In this document: positions 37,041-46,431 of the stretch, piece by piece
Layout of the letters: every line of letters begins with the position of its first letter
Numbering within the stretch: the first letter of the stretch is position 1
Assembly (NCBI RefSeq): GCF_004421005.1
Contig: NZ_CP038026.1
Location: 4,092,001-4,156,000 of the forward strand
Source of the DNA: Pseudoduganella plicata
GTDB taxonomy: Bacteria; Pseudomonadota; Gammaproteobacteria; Burkholderiales; Burkholderiaceae_D
Reading direction: 5' to 3'
DNA length: 64,000 bases
Notes under the pieces: generated by a model
Told to the model about the DNA's origin: nothing
The model's database searches: none
Seen by the model: the letters and a program-made list of their open reading frames with translations, nothing else
Position numbers and translations under genes: made by a program

Positions 37041-37811
37041 TTATTGTGCGATGAACATCACGTCGCGCGGCAGGGGCATCAGGTGCTGGCCGCCGTCGAC
37101 CAGCAGGGTCGTTCCCGTCACGGCGCGGGCGGTGGCCGCATACAGCACGGCGGCGACGACGTCCTCCGGTGTGCTGGAGCGGCCCAGCGGCGTTTGCGTG
37201 TGCGCCTTGGCGAAGCCCGCTTCGCTCTGGTCGCCGGACACCATGGTGATCCCCGGCGCCACGCCAACCACGCGCAGCGTCGGCGCAAGCGCCTGGGCCA
37301 GCATCGTCGTGGCCGTGTGCAGCGCCGCTTTCGACAGGGTGTACGACAAAAAATCGGGATTGAGATTGTACAGCTTCTGGTCCAGCAGGTTGACGACAAC
37401 GGCCTGTCCGCCCGCCGGCGTGTGGCTGTGCAGCGACTGCGCCAGCAGCAGCGGCGCACCGAGATTGGCATGCATGTGCGCGTCCAGCTGCGCCAGCGAG
37501 AAGTCCGCCGCGCTGTCGTAATCGAATCGCGAGGCGTTGTTGACGACGCAGCTCACGCGGCCCAGCGCCGCGGCGGCAGCAGGCACCAGAGCTTTGACGG
37601 CGGCTTCGTCGGCCAGGTCGGCATGCAGCGCCACGGCGCGCCGGCCCAGCGCCTGGATCGCGCCGACGACGTCCAGCGCTTCGTCGCGCGAGGCGCGGTA
37701 ATGCACGGCCACGTCCCAGCCGGCGGCCGCCATGCCCAGCGCGATGGCCCGGCCGATGCGGCGGCCGGCGCCTGTCACGAGTACGACCGGGGCGGTCGGG
37801 TTGGTAGTCAT
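37041..37811 (-). CDS. folM: Pteridine-reductase-type short-chain dehydrogenase (FolM-like)
   Basis: A 256-residue SDR protein. The cofactor motif is TGAGRRIGRAI, the TGX3RXG form that marks pteridine reductases rather than ordinary SDRs. NNASRFDYD and the catalytic SYTLSKAALHTATT (Tyr-X3-Lys) follow, and the C-terminal ends in VDGGQHLMPLPRD. FolM reduces dihydromonapterin and can reduce dihydrofolate. The adjacent folB supports a pterin role. Of two adjacent ATGs (37814, 37811), the second has better spacing from GGAG. Confidence 0.88.
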   Translation of the reverse strand: MTTNPTAPVVLVTGAGRRIGRAIALGMAAAGWDVAVHYRASRDEALDVVGAIQALGRRAVALHADLADEAAVKALVPAAAAALGRVSCVVNNASRFDYDSAADFSLAQLDAHMHANLGAPLLLAQSLHSHTPAGGQAVVVNLLDQKLYNLNPDFLSYTLSKAALHTATTMLAQALAPTLRVVGVAPGITMVSGDQSEAGFAKAHTQTPLGRSSTPEDVVAAVLYAATARAVTGTTLLVDGGQHLMPLPRDVMFIAQ

Positions 37812-37830
37812 CATCGCTCCACTAGGTTCA

Positions 37831-37866
37831 TTGTTGCCCGGCCCGGCGATTCGCTACAATGCTGGA
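37831..37866 (+). promoter_or_regulatory. Promoter placing the transcript start at the MidA-like start codon
   Basis: TTGTTG (37831-37836), 18 bases, TACAAT (37855-37860). The ATG at 37867 lies exactly where transcription should begin, and no ribosome-binding site is visible, so the mRNA may be leaderless. Confidence 0.5.
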
Positions 37867-39015
37867 ATGTCACTTCCCGCACCTTCCGCCGATGCGCTGG
37901 CCGCGTCGCACGCTCTGCAGCACCGCATCGCCGCCGACATCGCCCAGCACGAGGGCGCCATTTCGTTCGCCAGCTTCATGGAACAGGCGCTGTATGCGCC
38001 GGACCTCGGCTATTACAGCGGCGGTGCCGCCAAGCTCGGCAAGGATGGCGATTTTACAACCGCGCCGGAGATGTCGCCGCTGTTCGGCGCAGCCGTGGCC
38101 CATGTCGCGGCCGCCATTATCGCCCAAAGCGCCCCACGCATCCTGGAATTCGGCGCCGGCACGGGCAAGCTGGCGCGCGACATCCTGACGGAACTGGCCG
38201 CGCTGGGCATTGCCGTCGAGAGCTATGCGATCGTGGAATTGTCCGGCGAACTGCGCGCGCGCCAGCAGGAGGCGCTGCGCGACTTCCCGCAGGTGACGTG
38301 GCTGGACGGCTTTCCCGAGCGGTTCGACGGCGTCATCGTCGGCAACGAAGTGCTCGACGCGATGCCGGTGGACCTTGTCACGAAAACGGCCGACGGCTGG
38401 CGCGCGCTGGACGTGACGATTGCGGACGGCCGCTTCGCGCACGTGCCGACCGCGTTGACAACGGCGCAGGGCGAGCAGCTGGCGCGCCAGATCCCGGATG
38501 CGAACGAGCTGCCGGAAGGCTACGTGACGGAGCTGCACGGCACCGCCTGCGGCTTCATGGGCAGCGTCGGCGCCTTGCTCGCCGGCGGCAGGGGCGCGGC
38601 GATCCTGCTCGATTACGGCTTTCCCGGCCACGAGTTCTATCACCCGGACCGCAGCACGGGCACGCTGATGTGCCACTACCGCCATCACGCGCATGACGAT
38701 CCGTTCTATCTGCCGGGGCTGCAGGACATCACGGCCCACGTCGACTTCACGGCGGCCGCGCTGGCGGCGCAGGATGCCGGGGCGGACGTGCTGGCGTACA
38801 TGAACCAGGCCGCGTTCCTGCTGGCGGCCGGCATCGGCGACCTGCTGCTGCGCACCGATCCCGCCGATTCGCAACGCTACCTGCCGCAGGCGAACGCCGT
38901 GCACAAGCTGCTGTCGCCGGCGGAAATGGGCGAATTGTTCAAGGTGCTCATCGTCGGCAAGGATGTGGCGCTGCCGCCCGCGCTGGCGGATGCCGACCGC
39001 GCGCACCGGCTGTAG
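37867..39015 (+). CDS. SAM-dependent methyltransferase, MidA/NDUFAF7 family (DUF185)
   Basis: A 382-residue class I methyltransferase. Family blocks include ISFASFMEQALYAPDLGYYSGG, the motif I glycine loop ILEFGAGTGKLARDIL, FDGVIVGNEVLDAMPVDLV and LLDYGFPGHEFYHPDRSTGTLMCHYRHH. Eukaryotic homologues methylate an arginine of complex I subunit NDUFS2. Bacterial substrates are not established. The gene is divergent from the FolM-like gene with only 55 bp between starts, and appears leaderless. Confidence 0.9.
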   Translation: MSLPAPSADALAASHALQHRIAADIAQHEGAISFASFMEQALYAPDLGYYSGGAAKLGKDGDFTTAPEMSPLFGAAVAHVAAAIIAQSAPRILEFGAGTGKLARDILTELAALGIAVESYAIVELSGELRARQQEALRDFPQVTWLDGFPERFDGVIVGNEVLDAMPVDLVTKTADGWRALDVTIADGRFAHVPTALTTAQGEQLARQIPDANELPEGYVTELHGTACGFMGSVGALLAGGRGAAILLDYGFPGHEFYHPDRSTGTLMCHYRHHAHDDPFYLPGLQDITAHVDFTAAALAAQDAGADVLAYMNQAAFLLAAGIGDLLLRTDPADSQRYLPQANAVHKLLSPAEMGELFKVLIVGKDVALPPALADADRAHRL

Positions 39016-39106
39016 GCCGTTCCGGTAACGCATGTTGTGAGTTCGGCTATTATGGTTGACTTGGCGCGAAACCCCGTCGTGACGCGCGGCTGACAATGTA
39101 GAGGCG

Positions 39107-40057
39107 ATGGGAAAGATACATACACACTATGACAACCTGAAAGTGGCGCGCGGCGCGCCGCAGGAAGTCATACGTGCCGCGTACAAGGCACTGAGCCAGA
39201 AATACCATCCCGACAAGAATTTTGGCGACGAAAAGGCCGCCCGGATCATGGCGATCGTCAACACGGCTTACGACACGCTGGCGGACCCGCAACGGCGCAA
39301 GGAGCACGACGACTGGATCGCCCAGGAAGAATTTGAAGTCGAGTGGCTGGAAAGCACCCGCGACGACAGCCAGCGTTCCGTCGACGGTCCGGCGCAGGCC
39401 TGGGCCGACGGGCCGGAGCCGCGCCGCAGGCCCGTCCGGCTGCTGCGCAACTGGCGCTGGTGGCTCACGGCTGCCGGCTGCCTGGCGCTGGGCTGGGCGG
39501 CTGGCGTGATGACGGTGACCGAGCCGCGCCAGGTATCGACCGTGCTGGCGTCCGCCTGGGGCGGCACGCCCGCGGGCCCGGCGGCCGGTGCGAGCCGGTT
39601 GTATCCGCGGGCGGACAGCGAAGAGCAGGATGGCTGGAGCACTGGCCCGGCCGGCAGCAATCCGTCCGAAGCGGAATCGCCCGGGGCACCGCCGGTCAAG
39701 GTGGTGGCGCTGTCGCAGATCGTCCTGCCCGATGCCAGCGGCGAGTGCGAAAACGAAACGCCCGCGCTGGTCGCGCCCAATGGCGAGCCGTGGCCCACTC
39801 GCTCAGGGTACGTACCGGGCTTCCTGGTGGCGAACAAGGGGCACGACATGCAGCTGACCCTGGATAACGGCGTCAACGCTTTCCCCGTCTTCATCAAGGT
39901 GTACGACCTGGAGCGCCGGTCCAATGTGCGCTACGTGTTCGTGCAGGCACACGAAAAATACGTCGTCGAGGATCTGGCGACGGGGCGGTATGAGATCCGC
40001 TACCAGAACATTGATCTGGCCGGCAAAAACCCCTGCTCAAAACGCCAGGCCGGCTAA
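39107..40057 (+). CDS. Membrane-anchored J-domain (DnaJ-like) protein
   Basis: A 316-residue protein. The N-terminal J domain (residues 1-70) has the HPD motif in KYHPDKNFGD, required to stimulate Hsp70 ATPase. A basic stretch precedes one transmembrane segment (RWWLTAAGCLALGWAAGVMTV, about 120-140). The rest is a Pro/Gly/Ala linker and a globular tail (NKGHDMQLTLDNGVNAFPVFIKVYDL) that would lie in the periplasm. The last residues (KRQAG) and the stop codon fall inside the first arm of the 103-bp repeat element. Its partner chaperone is unknown. Confidence 0.85.
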   Translation: MGKIHTHYDNLKVARGAPQEVIRAAYKALSQKYHPDKNFGDEKAARIMAIVNTAYDTLADPQRRKEHDDWIAQEEFEVEWLESTRDDSQRSVDGPAQAWADGPEPRRRPVRLLRNWRWWLTAAGCLALGWAAGVMTVTEPRQVSTVLASAWGGTPAGPAAGASRLYPRADSEEQDGWSTGPAGSNPSEAESPGAPPVKVVALSQIVLPDASGECENETPALVAPNGEPWPTRSGYVPGFLVANKGHDMQLTLDNGVNAFPVFIKVYDLERRSNVRYVFVQAHEKYVVEDLATGRYEIRYQNIDLAGKNPCSKRQAG

Positions 40058-40466
40058 AAGCCTGCACGGCGTTGTTGCGGCGGGCTTGCCGTGCTAAAGC
40101 ACTGTCTGCGCCCTTGCGCCTGGCCCTGCGTGCTTTTAGCCGGCCTGGTGTGACCGGGAAAAGCCCGCATGGCGTTGTTGCGGCGGGCTTGCCGTGCTGA
40201 AGCACTGTCTGCGCCCTTGCGCCTGGCCCTGCGTGCTTTTAGCCGGCCTGATGTGACCGGGAAAAGCCCGCATGGCGTTGTTGCGGCGGGCTTGCCGTGC
40301 TGAAGCACTGTCTGCGCCCTTGCGCCTGGCCCTGCGTGCTTTTAGCCGGCCTGATGTGACCAGGAAAAGCCCGCATGGCGTTGTTGCGGCGGGCTTGCCG
40401 TGCTGAAGCACTGTCTGCGCCCTTGCGCCTGGCCCTGCGTGCTTTTAGCCGGCCTGGTGTGACCGG
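40045..40466. repeat. Tandem array of four 103-bp units with internal inverted repeats
   Basis: The block GGCGTTGTTGCGGCGGG recurs at 40068, 40171, 40274 and 40377, exactly 103 bp apart; copies 2-4 are nearly identical and copy 1 differs at its left end. The first unit is bounded by a perfect 17-bp inverted repeat, CCAGGCCGGCTAAAAGC (40045-40061) and its complement (40132-40148). Later units contain AAGCCCGC/GCGGGCTT and GTGC-TGAA-GCAC hairpins. 103 is not a multiple of three, so no repeat protein is encoded. It fills the gap between the J-domain gene and cheW. Confidence 0.95.
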
Positions 40467-40477
40467 CGTTCCTTCAC

Positions 40478-40972
40478 TCAGGGGTTGGCTGGATCGTTCA
40501 GGCCCATGTCCGGGCTCGACATCAGCTTGTCGATATCCATCAGGATCAGCATCCGTTCGCCGATCGTCCCCAGTCCCAGCATGAATTCCTGCGAGAACGA
40601 CGTGCCCAGCTCCGGCGCCGGCTTGATCTGGTCCGGCGTCAGCGTCGTCACGTCCGACACGCTGTCCACCACCATGCCCACCACGCGCCCCTTGATGTTG
40701 AGGATGATGACGACCGTGAACTGGTCGTACACGGGTTCGCCCAGGTGGAACTTGATGCGCATGTCGACGACGGGGATGATGATGCCGCGCAGGTTGATGA
40801 CGCCCTTGATGAAGTCCGGGGCATTGGCGATGCGCGTGACCGCTTCGTAGCCGCGGATTTCCTGCACTTTGAGAATATCGATCCCGTATTCCTCGCGGCC
40901 GAGCGTAAAGGCGAGGAATTCGCGGCCGGCGCCGTCGACGGCGGCGTTCAGCTGATCCTGATTGTCTTGCAT
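40478..40972 (-). CDS. cheW: Chemotaxis adaptor CheW
   Basis: A 164-residue CheW protein that couples chemoreceptors to the kinase CheA. The SH3-like folds are clear: [38 protein letters not shown] (in separate strands), [19 protein letters not shown] and [21 protein letters not shown] sequence lies before the ATG at 40972. It is a lone cheW: no cheA, cheY or receptor gene is present here. It is divergent from the HD-GYP regulator, which may reflect shared motility control. Confidence 0.93.
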   Translation of the reverse strand: MQDNQDQLNAAVDGAGREFLAFTLGREEYGIDILKVQEIRGYEAVTRIANAPDFIKGVINLRGIIIPVVDMRIKFHLGEPVYDQFTVVIILNIKGRVVGMVVDSVSDVTTLTPDQIKPAPELGTSFSQEFMLGLGTIGERMLILMDIDKLMSSPDMGLNDPANP

Positions 40973-40993
40973 GATGTACCCCCGTGTTTGTTT

Positions 40994-41021
40994 TTGACAG
41001 CGTACCAGACTCCCGTATGTT
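40994..41021 (+). promoter_or_regulatory. Sigma-70-type promoter of the HD-GYP gene
   Basis: TTGACA (40994-40999), 16 bases, TATGTT (41016-41021). The predicted start is about 70 bases before the ATG at 41101. Confidence 0.5.
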
Positions 41022-41100
41022 TTTCGGTACGGCAAGTTTGTGTGGCACCGCCGCGGCTTCTGATTTATGCTGCGCTCATACGGGACCCGAAGGAGAACGC

Positions 41101-42639
41101 ATGACGGATTCGACTGCTGCCGATGATAACTGGCTGCTTGACGAAGAGGAAGACGAGCCGGCGCAATCGCGCGCACCGGACCAGCGGCAATGGCGTGTGC
41201 TGATCGTCGACGATGATCAGGACGTGCATGCGGTGACCCGGCTGGCATTGCGCAACGTGACGTTCAAGGACCGCGAGCTGGAACTGTTTTCCGCCTACAG
41301 CGGGCGCGAAGCCTTCGACATCCTCGCCAGTACGCCCGATATCGCCCTGGTGCTGCTGGACGTGGTCATGGAAACCGATGACGCCGGCCTCGTCCTGGCG
41401 CGTCGCATCCGCGAGGAGTTGCACAATGCCATCGTACGTGTCGTGCTGCGCACCGGCCAGCCGGGGCAGGCGCCGGAGCAGCGCGTCATCGTCGAATACG
41501 ACATCAACGACTACAAGGCCAAGACGGAGCTGACGACGCAGAAGCTGTTCACTACGGTGATCTCGGCGCTGCGCGCGTACGAGAGCCTGAACATGCTGGA
41601 ACGCAGCCGGGTCGGCCTCGGCAAGATCCTGGCCGGCGCGACGAACCTGTACCAGATCCACTCGCTGCGCGAATTCGCGTCGGGCGTGTTGAACCAGGTT
41701 TCTGCCATTCTCGACGTTGGAGCCGACGGGGTGCTGTGCCTGATGCAGGCGGACGCGGGCAGCGCTTCCGACACCCTCGAGGCCGGCATGACGGTCGTCG
41801 CCGCCACGGGCGGCTACGCCGAGCTGGCCGAGCGCGAACACCTGCCTGCCGATCATGCGCTGGCGGCGACGATCGCCAAAGCGTTCGCGGAGCGGAAAAG
41901 CCAGTACGATCACCCCGCCAACGTGTTGTACATCCGCACGCAGGAGCACCGCGACGTGGCGATTTCCGTCACGCCGCCATGGCCGCTGGCGCAGATCCAG
42001 CGCGACCTGCTGGAAGTGTTCTGCGAGCGCATCGCCGCCGCGTTCGACAACCTGTACATGTTCGGCCAGTTGCGCAAGGCGCAGGAAGCCACCGTCATCG
42101 CGCTGGCCGACCTGGCGGGCTACCGCGATGGCGACGTGCAGGAGCATGCGCGCCGGGTGCGGCAGCTGTCGTCCGGCATTGCCGCGCGCATGAAGGAGCG
42201 GGGCGCCTACCCGCACGAGCTGACGCCGCAACTGGTCGACATGATCGGCCTAGCCAGCATCCTGCACGATGTCGGCAAGGTGGCGGCGCCGGACCGGACG
42301 CCGCACACGGAAGACGAACACGCGCGGCTGGGGCAGAAGGTGCTGGAGCGGGCGGCGGGAATGGTCGACGGCGTCAGCTACCTGACCTACGGCGCGCAGA
42401 TCGCCGGCGCACACCATGAACACTTCGACGGCAGCGGCTTGCCGCAGGGGCTGCGGGGCACGGCGATCCCGCTGTCGGCACGGATTGTTTCCGTGGTGGA
42501 CGCGTACGACTCGCTGACGCACGGACGCGGCGACGACAAGGCGTTGCCGCCACCGGCAGCGCTGCAATCGATCCGCGAACGCAGCGGCAGCCAGTTCGAC
42601 CCGGAAGTCGTGCTGGCGCTGGCCGACGTCATCGGTTGA
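41101..42639 (+). CDS. Response regulator with DUF3369 and HD-GYP domains
   Basis: A 512-residue cytoplasmic regulator. A receiver domain (about 30-150) has the acidic VDDDQ patch and phospho-acceptor Asp in VLLDVVM. DUF3369 follows (about 160-330). The HD-GYP domain begins near 345 and keeps ILHDVGKV and [11 protein letters not shown]; the usual GYP is replaced by GLP. HD-GYP proteins hydrolyse cyclic di-GMP. GAAGGAGA lies before the ATG. The next gene, convergent, is a GGDEF/EAL protein, so both act on the same messenger. Confidence 0.92.
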   Translation: MTDSTAADDNWLLDEEEDEPAQSRAPDQRQWRVLIVDDDQDVHAVTRLALRNVTFKDRELELFSAYSGREAFDILASTPDIALVLLDVVMETDDAGLVLARRIREELHNAIVRVVLRTGQPGQAPEQRVIVEYDINDYKAKTELTTQKLFTTVISALRAYESLNMLERSRVGLGKILAGATNLYQIHSLREFASGVLNQVSAILDVGADGVLCLMQADAGSASDTLEAGMTVVAATGGYAELAEREHLPADHALAATIAKAFAERKSQYDHPANVLYIRTQEHRDVAISVTPPWPLAQIQRDLLEVFCERIAAAFDNLYMFGQLRKAQEATVIALADLAGYRDGDVQEHARRVRQLSSGIAARMKERGAYPHELTPQLVDMIGLASILHDVGKVAAPDRTPHTEDEHARLGQKVLERAAGMVDGVSYLTYGAQIAGAHHEHFDGSGLPQGLRGTAIPLSARIVSVVDAYDSLTHGRGDDKALPPPAALQSIRERSGSQFDPEVVLALADVIG

Positions 42640-42671
42640 AAAGAGAGCAGAAAACCGGAGCAGAAAACCGG

Positions 42672-42803
42672 CGAAAAAACCGGCGAGAAAACCGGCGAGA
42701 AAACCGGCGAGAAAACCGGCGAGAAAACCGGCGAGAAAACCGGCGAGAAAACCGGCGAGAAAACCGGCGAGAAAACCGGCGAGAAAACCGGCGAGAAAAC
42801 CGG
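42672..42803. repeat. 12-bp tandem repeat CGAGAAAACCGG (11 units)
   Basis: Ten perfect copies of CGAGAAAACCGG (42684-42803) follow one variant (CGAAAAAACCGG, 42672-42683), with two looser AGCAGAAAACCGG units just before. The last copy runs directly into the left arm of the 27-bp hairpin. The unit equals that arm's first bases (GAAAACCGG), which suggests slippage from the hairpin edge. Confidence 0.97.
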
Positions 42804-42851
42804 TGACAGGCTCCGGTTTCCCCCGGAAACCGGAGCCTGTCACCGGTTTTC
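42795..42851. repeat. Full CCGGTGACAGGCTCC palindrome with 27-bp perfect stem
   Basis: Bases 42795-42821 pair perfectly with 42825-42851 around a CCC loop. It lies between convergent genes and probably acts as a shared transcription barrier. The core is identical to the elements at 18375-18389 and 18481-18495. Confidence 0.95.
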
Positions 42852-42877
42852 TGCTCTCTTTCCCGGTTTTTCTTTTT

Positions 42878-45800
42878 TTATGCCAGCTCGTTCAGTGACG
42901 CGGCTGCCAGCGCCTCGAATTGCGCGACCGTGACGGGGCGGGCGAACAGGTAGCCTTGCCCTTCGTCGCAGTGCTTGCTGCGCAGGAAGTCCGCTTGCGC
43001 CTGCGTCTCGACGCCTTCCGCGATCACTTCCAGCCCCAGCGCGTGGGCCAGGCCGATGGTGGCCGTGACGATCACGGCGTCGTTCGGGTCCGTCTCGATA
43101 TCTTTCACGAAGCCGCGGTCGATCTTGATGCGGTCCGGCTCGAACAGTTTCAGGTAGCTGAGCGACGAGTAGCCCGTGCCGAAGTCGTCGATGGCCACCT
43201 TGATGCCGCGCGCGCGCAGCTGCTGCAACAGTTCGCGGCTGCGCTCCGGGTCCTGCATGGCCGCTGACTCCGTGATCTCCAGTTCCAGCAGGGCCGGATC
43301 GATGCCCGTCTGTCCCAGCAGGCGGTCCAGTTGCGGCAGCAGGCTGGTGCCATGGCACTGCCGCGCCGACAGGTTGGCGGCCAGCCGCAGGTGGCCGAGC
43401 CCGAGGCCGCGCCAGCGGTCCAGCAATTCCACGACCCGTTGCAGCACCCAGTCGCCCAGCGGCAGGATCAGTCCGGATTCCTCCGCGATGGGAATGAAGC
43501 GGTCGGGACCGACCATGCCCAGCTGCGGATGGTGCCAGCGCAGCAGCGCCTCGGCGCCGATGATGGCGCCGCTGCGCAGGTCGACCTGGGCCTGCAGGTA
43601 CAGCTCGAACTCGTTTTGTTCCAGCGCTTGCCACAGGCGATTTTCCAGCAGCAGCCGCTCGTGTGTCGCAGCGTTCATTTCGGCGGAGAAGAACTGGAAG
43701 TTGCCGCGGCCGCGGCTCTTGGCCGCGTACATCGCCGTGTCCGCATGGCGCAGCAGAGTGCTGCTGTCGGTGCCGTCGGACGGGTACATTGCCACGCCCA
43801 CGCTGGCGCCGCTGTGCACCGTCAGCCCCTGCAGCTGGTAGGGCAGGGCGAGCACCTCGACGATGCGTGCGGCCAGGTGGCTCACGGCGTCCGGCGTCGC
43901 GTCGGCCGCCGTCAGCACGATGAACTCGTCCCCGCCCAGGCGGGCGATGGTGTCGACGTCGCGCAGCAGTTCGCGCAGGCGGCCGGCCACGGCGATCAGC
44001 AGCTGGTCGCCCGTCTGGTGACCGTGCGTGTCGTTGATTTTCTTGAAGTGATCGAGGTCGAGGAACATCACGCCCGCGCCGCCCTGCGCACGCCCGGCGC
44101 GTGCCAGCAGCCCGTCCAGCCGCTGGTTCAGCGACAGCCGGTTGTCCAGCCCCGTCAGCGGATCGTGGTGGGCCAGCCGGTGGATGCGCTCCTGCGCGCG
44201 CTGCTGCTCCGTCAGGTCGTGCAGGATGGCGACAAACAGGTGCTCGCCCGGCAGCTCCACTTCGCTGACGGAGACGGCCAGCGGGAACGACACGCCTTCG
44301 CGCCGCCAGCCGGTCGCCTCGTACGCGTGGCCCGCACTGCCGGCGATGCGCCGCAGCAGCACGGCCGGTGCCTCGCCATGCGTGGCCGGCAGCAGCTGCA
44401 TGAAGGGCAGTCCCGCCATCTGTTCGGCCGCATAGCCGAACAGCCGGCCGGCCGCGCCGTTGGCGGAAACAAGGACGCCCGTGCTGTCGATGGTCAGGAT
44501 GGCATCGGCCGCCTTGTCGAGGATGGCCTGCAGCCGGGCCTCGCGCTCCTGCAGCCGGGCCGTGCTGTCCTCGACGCGGGCCTGGATCTGCGCCCGTTCG
44601 CCGCTGATCAGCAACAGCACGCCGCCCAGCAGGCCCGTCAGGAACAGCCCGGCCGCCAGGACGGACCAGCTTTGCCAGCCGCGCTGGCTGGCAACGTACT
44701 CGGCCGTCGGCGTCAAGGTCAGCAGATAGTCGCGTCCGCCGAAATGCAGCGTCTGGTGTATGGCGCCGCTGCCGTGGGGAGCGCCCGCACCCGTCGCGGT
44801 AGCCAGGCGGTCGCCCGTGGCCAGATCGTCGACCGTGGCGACCAGGTGCGGGAACGCGACCTGCGTCAGCACGCTGTGCAGATCGCTTTCCATCTGCAGC
44901 GACATCAGCAGCATGCCGATCGGCTCGCCGCCGTCGGGCGGGCGCACCGCCTGCAGGAGAACGACGCCGCGCTTGAGCTCCTTGCGGATCAGTTGCAGCG
45001 GCGCGCTCGAGACGGGCTCGTCGCTCTGCAGTGCCAGCCGTACGGCCTCCGCGCGCGACTGCTCGGCCAGCATGTCCAGGCCAAGATAGATACGGTTGCC
45101 GCGCGGCTCGATGAACGTGGCCACCATATGCATGTCGCGTTTGCCGACGGGGCGCATGACGCCGGTATCGTCCGGCACACGGATCGCAAACGACGGGTCG
45201 ACGTTATCGCGGCCCCACCGTTCGAACGTCTCGCGCTCGTCGGCGGAGACGGGACGCAGCCAGCTCATCGACAGCATTTCCGGGTGACGCGTCAGATAAC
45301 CCTGCGCCACGTTCCGGAAGTCCTTCGCCTTCATCGCCAGGCCGTGGCCATTGATGGCGCTCGACATGGCAAACAGGAAGCGCTCGTGTTCCGACAGCTT
45401 TGCGCGCATCAGGTCGCTGGCCTGCTGTGCCTTCAGCTGCACTGTCTGCATTTGCTGGTTCCACTCCCAGCGCCGCACGTTCACGAAGATCGTCACGAAC
45501 AGGGCAGTGAGTACCAGCAGCGGCAGGCCCACCAGCCAGCGCCGCCGCCACCACAGCCGGCGCGGCTGGCCGCACAGGATCCAGACGAGCGGGGCGGCAA
45601 TCAGCATGCCGAGGGTATCGCCGACCCACCACGCCAGCCAGTTGGCCGGCAGGTTCTCACCCGGCAGCACGCCCAGCAGGGCAAGGGCGCACAAGGTCAA
45701 CGTGCTGCCGGTCAGGGCGAGGGCAGGGACGAGCATCAGGAAGCGCAGCACGTCGCGGCCCGAGTCGATGCCGGGATCGACCCAGCGCACGAACGCCTGC

Positions 45801-46120
45801 ATGGCGATGTAGGCTTGCAGCGACGACGTGGCCGCCGCGGTGAGCGCGGCGGTCAGGCGTGCGCTGTCTGAGATGTCGGCCTGCACGAGAGGCAGGCTGA
45901 TCACTGTCATGACGGCGGTGCCGAGGGCAACGCCAGGCAGCAGGCGCGTGCCGCCGGCGACAAGCGCGGCCAAGGCAATGCCTGCGGGCAGGAACAATGG
46001 TGTTGCGAAACCGGGCGCGAGGGCCAGCTCCATGCCGGCCCGGCCGGCGGCGGCATAGGCCGCGGCCAGTAAGAGATTGGCCAGCAGCAGGCCGTGCCAG
46101 CTGCTCAGTCGAGTGTTCAA
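42878..46120 (-). CDS. MASE1-CHASE-PAS-GGDEF-EAL cyclic di-GMP signalling protein
   Basis: About 1080 residues. Eight or so N-terminal membrane helices form a MASE1 sensor (LLLANLLLAAAYAAAGRAGMELALAPGFATPLFLPAGIALAAL). A periplasmic CHASE domain (SMSWLRPVSADERETFERWG region), another membrane helix and a PAS domain (ILDKAADAILTIDSTG) follow. The GGDEF domain is intact (LGGDEFIVL, about 729). The EAL domain is intact (GAEALLRWHHPQ, ELEITESA, IDDFGTGYSSLSYLK). It may therefore both make and degrade cyclic di-GMP. A TTG start at 46120 with GGAG six bases upstream is preferred over a GTG at 46159 that lacks one. Confidence 0.93.
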   Translation of the reverse strand: MNTRLSSWHGLLLANLLLAAAYAAAGRAGMELALAPGFATPLFLPAGIALAALVAGGTRLLPGVALGTAVMTVISLPLVQADISDSARLTAALTAAATSSLQAYIAMQAFVRWVDPGIDSGRDVLRFLMLVPALALTGSTLTLCALALLGVLPGENLPANWLAWWVGDTLGMLIAAPLVWILCGQPRRLWWRRRWLVGLPLLVLTALFVTIFVNVRRWEWNQQMQTVQLKAQQASDLMRAKLSEHERFLFAMSSAINGHGLAMKAKDFRNVAQGYLTRHPEMLSMSWLRPVSADERETFERWGRDNVDPSFAIRVPDDTGVMRPVGKRDMHMVATFIEPRGNRIYLGLDMLAEQSRAEAVRLALQSDEPVSSAPLQLIRKELKRGVVLLQAVRPPDGGEPIGMLLMSLQMESDLHSVLTQVAFPHLVATVDDLATGDRLATATGAGAPHGSGAIHQTLHFGGRDYLLTLTPTAEYVASQRGWQSWSVLAAGLFLTGLLGGVLLLISGERAQIQARVEDSTARLQEREARLQAILDKAADAILTIDSTGVLVSANGAAGRLFGYAAEQMAGLPFMQLLPATHGEAPAVLLRRIAGSAGHAYEATGWRREGVSFPLAVSVSEVELPGEHLFVAILHDLTEQQRAQERIHRLAHHDPLTGLDNRLSLNQRLDGLLARAGRAQGGAGVMFLDLDHFKKINDTHGHQTGDQLLIAVAGRLRELLRDVDTIARLGGDEFIVLTAADATPDAVSHLAARIVEVLALPYQLQGLTVHSGASVGVAMYPSDGTDSSTLLRHADTAMYAAKSRGRGNFQFFSAEMNAATHERLLLENRLWQALEQNEFELYLQAQVDLRSGAIIGAEALLRWHHPQLGMVGPDRFIPIAEESGLILPLGDWVLQRVVELLDRWRGLGLGHLRLAANLSARQCHGTSLLPQLDRLLGQTGIDPALLELEITESAAMQDPERSRELLQQLRARGIKVAIDDFGTGYSSLSYLKLFEPDRIKIDRGFVKDIETDPNDAVIVTATIGLAHALGLEVIAEGVETQAQADFLRSKHCDEGQGYLFARPVTVAQFEALAAASLNELA

Positions 46121-46431
46121 TCGGGGCTCCAGGCTAGTGACGGCAGCTTGCGATGGCACCGCAGGGGGCGCCCGCCGTTCGACGCCGGGGCGATTCTATA
46201 GCAATACATGCAACGAAAGGAACTCAACAAAAACTTTTATTAGCCGGGAAGCCGCATGAATTCAGGGGACGGAAGATTTTTGATGAACTCACAAAAACAA
46301 CCCTTGCATTTTCGCAGCGGTAGCCGCTACAATCTCGCCCCGAAGCAGACGGTTAGCAACACAACACGAGCAAGAACGTGTTAAGGCGTTGACAGTTTTG
46401 ATTTTATGCTTCATACTCTGCGGTTCCTCGC
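46121..46431 (+). promoter_or_regulatory. Promoter region of the tRNA-tuf operon
   Basis: Two plus-strand promoters are visible. P1 is TTGCAT (46304-46309), 18 bases, TACAAT (46328-46333). P2 is TTGACA (46389-46394), 17 bases, CATACT (46412-46417), starting near 46424, just before tRNA-Tyr. Tandem promoters are usual for stable-RNA operons. The left part holds the upstream region of the divergent GGDEF/EAL gene. Confidence 0.65.

Noticed and set aside
40045..40466. 103-bp repeats as a CRISPR array
   Set aside because: Units are contiguous with no unique spacers and no cas genes are nearby.
42250..42843. A minus-strand frame with repeated LAGF units
   Set aside because: It is the translation of the 12-bp DNA repeat and the palindrome, running into the antisense of the HD-GYP gene; there is no ribosome-binding site.
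43331..45871. An 846-codon frame antisense to the GGDEF/EAL gene
   Set aside because: Composition typical of antisense shadow; the minus-strand frame has intact GGDEF and EAL motifs.
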